Below the pieces are notes generated by a model. It saw only the letters and a list, made by a program, of their open reading frames with translations, was not told where the DNA came from and did not search any database. This document shows positions 57,908 to 64,000 of a stretch of 64,000 nucleotides of DNA, in pieces. Position numbers and translations under genes: made by a program. Source of the DNA: Ctenosaura bakeri (taxonomy: Eukaryota > Chordata > Lepidosauria > Squamata > Iguanidae); contig CAOLHI010000388.1 of the NCBI GenBank assembly GCA_948474755.1, forward strand, positions 558,001 to 622,000. The letters run 5' to 3'. How positions within the stretch are numbered: position 1 is the first letter of the stretch; each line of letters opens with the position of its first letter.

Positions 57908-58890
57908 GCTGTCTCAAGCTGTTGCAAAAGATGATTTTATTCTTCCAAAGAGCCCAGTGTGTTTCGGCCTAGTAATATTTAATGGCATTCTTCAGGGAGG
58001 CTAATAAAAGATAAAAGGAAGAAAAGGGACAACACATAAACAACAAAAATTATAACAGGAGACAATTTGATCCATCAAATATACATGTATATCTTGTACA
58101 TAAAAATGCATGTAAAATGTCTCAGTTCTAAAGCCACTTATTAACCCAGTTAAACTTATCTAAAAACAAAATATAACTTACAATGCAAACCACCTGCAGG
58201 GATTTTTGGGATTCCAGAAATTCCAGTATATTTTGTTTTTGTATGAGTTTTGTTGTGTTAATAAGTGGTATTCAAACTGAGACATTTTCCATGCATTCTT
58301 ATGTAAGATGTATGAATGCATAATTGATAGAATAAAATAATCTTTTGCAACATCCTGACACGTTCTCTCCTCTCTATGTCGTTTGGATCTATACGGTTAG
58401 GAGAGGGGCTGTAGCTCGGTGGAATTGAACATAACTTGTATACATAGGCTAGCATCCTTTCAGTGGCCTACACAGGCAGAAGTCAACCTTGTCCCTGCGC
58501 ATATCTCCTTATAGTCAATGCAATGACTGATATTTCTCCTTTAGCACTGACCAAAGCTCTCCTCCCCAGACCTGTTATAAAGTAGGAGGGTGAAGGAAGG
58601 ATGGAGAAACACAGACTCTTGTTGTCTAGTTGCAGTAGCGCATCTACAGTAAACGGTGCAATGAAACTTGAGCTGGAAAAGAGCACGATGCTGCTCTAGT
58701 TGATCCTACTGTAGTCATTTGTGTTTGCAACAGGCAAGGGAAACAGCAGCTGCTGCAGAATCCCTTGTTAAGTATGTGTGAAGAGCAAAACGGTAAAAAG
58801 GGGAGAGCAGTTAAGCCTCCTTCACTAGCTACTCCCAAAATGGGGGAAGAAAAAGAAATCACAAGAAAAGGAGAAGCTGGTGAAACACAA
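57908..58890. other. No gene or assigned repeat
   Basis: Nothing recognised. Confidence 0.4.
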
Positions 58891-59283
58891 GGTCCCTTTT
58901 CTCACCTTACCTTTTTGCGGTGCTGGGGTGCAGGGTTCATGCAAACAGTCTCCGGAGAGAGGCTCTCACTTCCCTGCTTCTTTGGCTCTGCACGAGCTTC
59001 CTGCTCGGATGAGAGCCTCTCCTTTCCCTTTCACACTGCAGCCTGGGACCTCCCAGCATAACCGGCCCAGCTCCTGAGGCTCCGCATGCAAGGTAAGCGT
59101 GTGCGGGGCCCCAGAGCAATGCGTGACCACACAGCATTTTCGGCTTCAAGCCAAAAATGAAAAAAATGCGTGCGTGGTTTGCGTCAGGCTATTGAGCGTC
59201 GTGCAAATGTGAGTGCGTTGTGTGGACTGCTCTTCACATGCTCAAGGGCCCTTTCGCATTGGAAATGCTGTGTGAAAAGGGCC
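58891..59283. mobile_element. GGCC-ended MITE, 430-bp type, reverse orientation
   Basis: 393 bp; GGTCCCTTTTCTCACC / TGTGTGAAAAGGGCC, flanks CAA / AAA. Relative to 13759 and 39072 the interior is reversed: the 'ctggggtgcag' side comes first and the hairpin 'ttttcggcttcaagccaaaa' later. Confidence 0.78.
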
Positions 59284-61469
59284 AAAGTCATCGCAGGAAA
59301 CATTTTGGAAGAAGCATTAAAATGGTCTCTTGAAGGTTCAAAATGTTTTTGTTTCCTTGTCTACGGACGTTTCATTTTTACATGTGTACACTACTAGTTT
59401 CAGATTTTTTTAAAAATGGCTGGAATTCACCGTCAAAGTTATGGATGCATAAACTAGAGGTAACGTCCATAATTGATCTATATTTATGGTCCCTATATAG
59501 TCTACTGCCACAATCACAAAAGTCTGTCAATCTTACTTTAACAGACAGCAGCAGCTGCATGCAATGAAAGTCCATTCTCCTATTGATGAAACTCTCCAAA
59601 GCCCTCAGACTCCATTTTTTTTCTTGTTTTAAAAGTGTGTTATTTTTTATTTTGCACAAAATCCAACCAAAAGTCACCAAAGGCTCCTGGAAACATGGTA
59701 GTTGCCTCCCCAGAGCCTGCAAAACACCAAAGTCAAAAATCAGTCCAAAATCAGACAAAATGGCAGTCAGAAATGGCATTGCCTCCCTTCAGGTGCACCA
59801 AAATTGCACCTGTTTGGCCTAGCACAGTTGCCCATCTCCAGCCAAATGATCCCTGGGATTGCTTCCTAACTCCATGTTTGTAGGATTTTCCCTTCCTCTG
59901 CTCCTTGCATGCTATTGATTGTCTTTTTTGTTCTTTTGGGGGCTCCTGTGACATTCCACCGAAGCAGGGTTTTAGCATCATTGTTTTCCAATTGTATGCA
60001 TTTTAGCCCTTCATGTTTTTAAAAGGTACCATTGGTTGTGCAGATTTTATTTTGCTGAATGCACCAGAAGCTTCATAAATCTATGAATTTGAAGTGAAGA
60101 TGCTATTCCTACCATTTCCTTGTGCCTCCTCCCCAACTGCTCACCCCTCCGCCTTGCCACTATTGCTACCTTTCCTGTCCAAATTGTGAGGCAGGTCATG
60201 TCTTGCGATTAGGTTAATGTACTGTAAATTAAATAGACACAACAAGGTAGCCTTCAAACAAAGCCACAATAGTAGGAGTTTAATGGCACTATACAGACAC
60301 TCATCCCAGCAATATAATCATTAAAATTTGTCAAGTGTAAAAAAGAAATGACAAAACATTACCCTGGAGCAACCTACAGTATAAATGCCACAATGGAATG
60401 GCTTCAAATGGTTTCTTTCGATATTTACTTCCTGATTTCAACTTACAATGATTTGGCTTCATCTCCTTGGAGGGCATGGGTCCATAATTTTTATGGAGGG
60501 AGGAAGGAAGGATTAGGGGATTTCACCTTCCATGACAGGTTCCTGCATCTCCTCTGAAGATTAGTGCAGAATTTCTAATCAGGAAGAAGTAGAAAGATTA
60601 CCAAAGCGCTTCAAGAAACGGGTGAAAGACATGGAAAAGGTGTGCTATTAACAAGACTTCTCTATTCCTGAGAATGTGTGGCTGTGATTCCACATGAAAT
60701 AGTCTCCCATCCAAACAGTTTTTGTGACCGAATGGGTACCAGAGACGTTCAGGTGTCTATCTTTCCCAACCAGATCATAGTTACCGTGCAACTCGCAATA
60801 TAACTGTGTAATCAGGTATTTGTGAGCTTACAGATGGTCCTGGAACATGCAACATGACTGGCACTGCCCGCTGGAGGTTGAAATTGAGATGGCCCCTGTG
60901 TCTCACGAAGCCCATCAAGGCAAAATCACCTCTTGACATTTGAAAAGAAACATGCAATCGGTTGCCAAAATAACAGGATGGCATGTGCCCTTTATACTAA
61001 TCACAAATGCATTTGTACAACGTTGGATCCTTAAATACCTAATATTATGAATGAAAACCTCCCACCCAGGTTTCCTGAAAATATTCTCCTTCTAAGGTGG
61101 GGAGAGAAAGCATATTAAAAGTGTTTTTTTGGGTGAGGAAGATGGGGATAACACCTTCCGAACTCTTAGGATTGTTTTTCAAGGTAACTCAGGTTTTCTT
61201 CCTTACTGACACTTCCTTAAGCACTCACATAAAGTCTCTCTCTAGTAATGTAAGCAATATTCTGTATTTACAAAAGACCTGCACCTCAAAATAAAGTTTT
61301 TTTTTTCTTGTGTTCATGTGTGTGCGTGTGTGTGTGTGTGTGTGTGCAAGGGGGTGCAACTTGTTCATTCCGTCTATATAAAAAGCTTTCTGGACCTCTT
61401 ATAGGACTGGACACTTGCCAGTCCAATAAGAGACAAGCTCTCCAACTCTCAGTCTTCAAATAAGGGACA
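59284..61469. other. Mostly unassigned sequence
   Basis: No gene recognised. Simple repeat (GT)n at 61316-61346. 61430-61469 belongs to an unclassified repeat that recurs at 62506-62620 and forms the Helitron target. Confidence 0.4.
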
Positions 61470-62279
61470 TCTACTATATAAAAGTCAAAATTTGTCTGCA
61501 TCAGGCAGGCAAAGGCCTCATATAACTGGCTGGCTGTGAAGATTCCATGGAGTCCTGAGGTTGGCAGTTTAGGGAGGGGCCTTTAGAATTCTCAGCCAGA
61601 TTGCTCCTGGACCTCAGGCTGGTTGCTATGGAGATGAGGCCTACCATCAATAGGGATGCCAGAAAACATTTGGAAGGCATATGGGGGGGAAATTCAAGTA
61701 ACATACACAACATAGTTAAAAGATCTTCTCGCCTCACACAGTAGATTATATGGGTTCCATATGTGAGGAATCTTAAAGTTGAAATTCAAAACAGGAAATA
61801 CGTCCAGAAAAATGCAAAGCCACTGCACAAATTCTACAGAAAGCAAAAAAGCCAGTACATCAGCTTCGCCAGAGAACAAAGATTGGATTCAGGACTATGG
61901 AGAAAAGTTACAGGTACTGGAATAGGCCAGTTGCTATGGAGATGAGGCCTAGCAGCAAGGAGGAGGACAGTGTCCTCTCCCAGGAACCTAAATTGTGTAT
62001 GTAAATAACTCTGAATACAGATTGCATTGGGAAATATGGGGAAAAGTTATAGGTACTGGAGAAGACAGTTTGGTGAGTTCTTAAGAGGAAAATAAAATCC
62101 CGGAAAAGTTAGAGATGTTGGACAACACAGTTTGGAGAATCAGAGACACAGGATATCATATCTGTGTATTTCAACCGCATCTAACTCCTAAAGTAAGATA
62201 AGATAATTTCTAAAGTATTTCTAACAAGTGTTACCTATGAGAAAATAAAATCCCAGGCAATGCTGGGTAAATATGCTAG
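61470..62279 (+). mobile_element. Non-autonomous Helitron, 810 bp
   Basis: Begins TCTACTATATAAAAGTC after A (61469) and ends with hairpin CCCAGGCAATGCTGGG, 'taaatatg' and CTAG before T (62280). A paralogous uninterrupted copy of the target sits at 62571-62620, with the junction between 62590 and 62591. Interior: a MITE-like fragment (61535-61610), then a segment bounded by two copies of 'gttgctatggagatgaggcc' (about 61622 and 61930), then 'aaataactctgaatacagat'. Shares both ends and the MITE fragment with 23856-24240. No Rep/helicase coding. Confidence 0.85.
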
Positions 62280-62505
62280 TTGCTTATAACAAGGGACACC
62301 TGACAACTCTACTGTCTGGTTGCCCCTTGTTATCTCCCCATCCTCCCAGGCAGGATGCCAGCCAATGGCTATTTGTTCACTCCTGTGCCCATCCATCAAT
62401 AAAGACCAACTGAGGATATTTTGTGGTCTGAGAAAAAAAAGCAAGACAACGGTGGTATCTCCTTTACATGCATGAGCTGATTGGATTGGCAGTTGAATCT
62501 GGAAG

Positions 62506-62620
62506 AGCTTTCCAACTCTCAAATAGAGGACATCCCTTATAAGGAACACACATATAAGAGATCGGCCTTCCGACTCTCAAAGAAGGGACATCATTTATAA
62601 CAAGAGACACCTGGGAACTC
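62506..62620. repeat. Two short copies of an unclassified repeat
   Basis: 'ttccaactctcaaatagagg' (62511) and 'ttccgactctcaaagaaggg' (62568) start two related units with 'catcccttataa' / 'catcatttataac'. They match the sequence around the Helitron (61450-61469 plus 62280-62315). Confidence 0.6.
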
Positions 62621-62918
62621 TACTCTGTAGCTTCCTGCAATGTCTAAAGTTTAAAAGAAAAAGTGCACAGGGAAGGGTCTGAAAACCTTTGGTCATAATA
62701 ATATAAGGGAAAACTATTCCTGTTCAAGCTACTGTGGAGACTGCAGCTAAACTCAGAGGGGACAGAGTAGTTCAAGGTGGTTGGTAGGTGATCTCATAGT
62801 CCCTGGTAATAAAAGATCCTGGGGCATTACCACTGCAAGCCCTGATCCCAATTATACCATTTGTTGCCTTACACAGTTGAATAAAGTCAGTGGTAACCAT
62901 CCCAGATATATTAGAGAT

Positions 62919-63040
62919 TCCACTTGGCCATGGAAACCCACTGGGTGACCCTGGGTGTGTCATACATTCTCAGCCCCAGAAAACCCTGTGATAGGGCTGC
63001 CATAAGTTGGAAATGACATGAAGGCACACAACAACAAGAC
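62919..63040 (+). repeat. Sauria-type SINE, 5'-truncated
   Basis: Starts at 'cttggccatggaaacccac', continues 'ctcagccccagaaaaccc', tail 'ccataagttggaaatgac' and ACACAACAACAA end. Confidence 0.85.
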
Positions 63041-63112
63041 AAACAAGACTAAGAAAAAGTAACCTAACCTAAAAAGGCATACGACAAAACTAAACTAACA
63101 TAAAAATGGGGA

Positions 63113-63767
63113 TGTCATGAGCCTGGCTGAGCATGATGCCGATTCAGACTGGGACTCCAAGTTAGACTTGGACTCCCAGCTGGGGGAGGATCCCTTGGAG
63201 GGGCCTTTGGGAGAGGGGACTTCTTCAAGGTCCAGGGAGGAGCCTGCCAGCAACCCCACAGCTGCCCCAGGCTCAGATCTCGAGCCAGTACCTGCAGCAG
63301 ATGAGACCAGTGCTTCTGGCTCGACAGAGGCTGCTGTGTCTGACTCCAGCCCAGAGTTTGCAGCAGACCCTCCCCCCACGTTCCTCCAGAGGCAGCTGGA
63401 AAAAGGGGTGGTTTGGAGATCGCAGCAGCTGTGAGAGAAGCATCTGATAAATCGGCCCTGAAGTCTTGAGGGGCTCCAGCTGTGAGTTGGGCCAATGGAC
63501 GTTTGATCAGCCCCAGCTGGGCTAAAGACTGTGTATTTAAGACAGACACGGTGAGAGTTGGCACGGGGCAACAACTGTCTACCAACTGGGAATCTGCATC
63601 CTGTGTCATGGGCTTTCTGTTCCAGGCTAATCCCTGCTGTTTGAGTTTGCTGCCTCTGGGACTTGGATGTTTGTTTTGGTGATGTAACCTCTTGATTTCT
63701 TTATTACTAAAGCCATAAACTCAGCTCCTGCCTCTGTGTCTGCTTAAGCCGCCGCCTGACATTGACA
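63113..63767 (+). mobile_element. LTR with an open frame (family G), copy 4
   Basis: About 655 bp from TGTCATGAGCC to CATTGACA. The frame from its second base is open for about 106 codons (63114-63434) with an early ATG at 63117. It is Asp/Ser/Pro/Glu-rich, then ends in a basic FLQRQLEKG...RSQQ segment. The 3' part has 'gactgtgtatttaag' (possible promoter) and 'tattactaaagcc' near the end. Flanks GGGA / GAGT do not match, so the right boundary is less certain. Confidence 0.68.
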
Positions 63768-64000
63768 GAGTATACATATGACTTACAGCCCCCCAGCTAA
63801 TGGTTATAGAATGTAGTAGTAGATATACAGCCTCAGCATTATAAGATTCATAAATACTTCTGCTATATTAATTATAAGCCACTAATATTTGAAACTGAAA
63901 ATTGAAGTTTTCCCCCAATGGTCTCTTCAACATATAATCAACATATCTCAATCATTTGTAAATCTACTCAATGATCCTTCTTTGATCAAAATACTCAGTT
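63768..64000. other. AT-rich unassigned sequence
   Basis: Nothing recognised up to the window edge. Confidence 0.4.

Overview
The window reads as repeat-dense, non-coding vertebrate DNA, most likely from a squamate reptile and possibly an iguanian lizard. The support is the repeat content. There are tRNA-headed SINEs with the Sauria-type tail, CR1 and L2 LINE fragments, the 3' end of a BovB/RTE-like LINE, Helitrons, Tigger-like elements and several families of short palindromic DNA transposons. I found no exon of a recognisable host gene, no tRNA or rRNA gene, no CRISPR array, and no operon or phage structure. Every open reading frame above 60 codons that I could explain belongs to a repeat or a low-complexity tract. 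The species call is inference.

Layout. 1-10 kb: two tandem BovB-like 3' ends, a solo LTR (392-1271), CR1 and L2 pieces, two SINEs, an L2-in-L2 nest with an inverted tail (6.5-7.2 kb), an LTR carrying an open frame (8.7-9.2 kb), a (TCC)n tract and a second solo LTR (9546-10387). 11-18 kb: a palindromic MITE, antisense L2, a Tigger-like element inside a 5S-rRNA-headed SINE, a 431-bp MITE, a 1-kb CR1 reverse-transcriptase remnant, and a solo LTR inside a SINE. 19-32 kb: a 24-bp perfect hairpin, MITEs, an open-frame LTR with target duplication, a 385-bp Helitron, and two Tigger-like elements, one with a MITE inside. 32-47 kb: a repeat-poor stretch, then more MITEs and three further solo LTRs. 47-56 kb: the densest part, with two GC-rich CpG-loaded MITEs (48698-49355 and 52787-53363), an L2 3' end split by two MITEs, and an older MITE split by both a solo LTR and a younger MITE. 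56-64 kb: antisense CR1, a nearly perfect palindromic MITE, an 810-bp Helitron whose empty site survives in a neighbouring repeat copy, and a last open-frame LTR.

The strongest structural signals are exact target-site duplications: 3 bp for the GGCC-ended MITEs (suggesting PIF/Harbinger-type transposition), 4 bp for the TGTTAC...GTAACA solo LTRs, TA for the Tigger-like elements, and A|T insertion with TC...CTAG ends for the Helitrons. None of the MITEs or solo LTRs carries a transposase or internal polymerase here, so all would have depended on enzymes encoded elsewhere. I see no clear previously undescribed system. The best leads are the conserved in-frame coding stretch at the start of four LTRs, the Helitron family carrying a MITE fragment, and a set of MITEs that share ends but not interiors.
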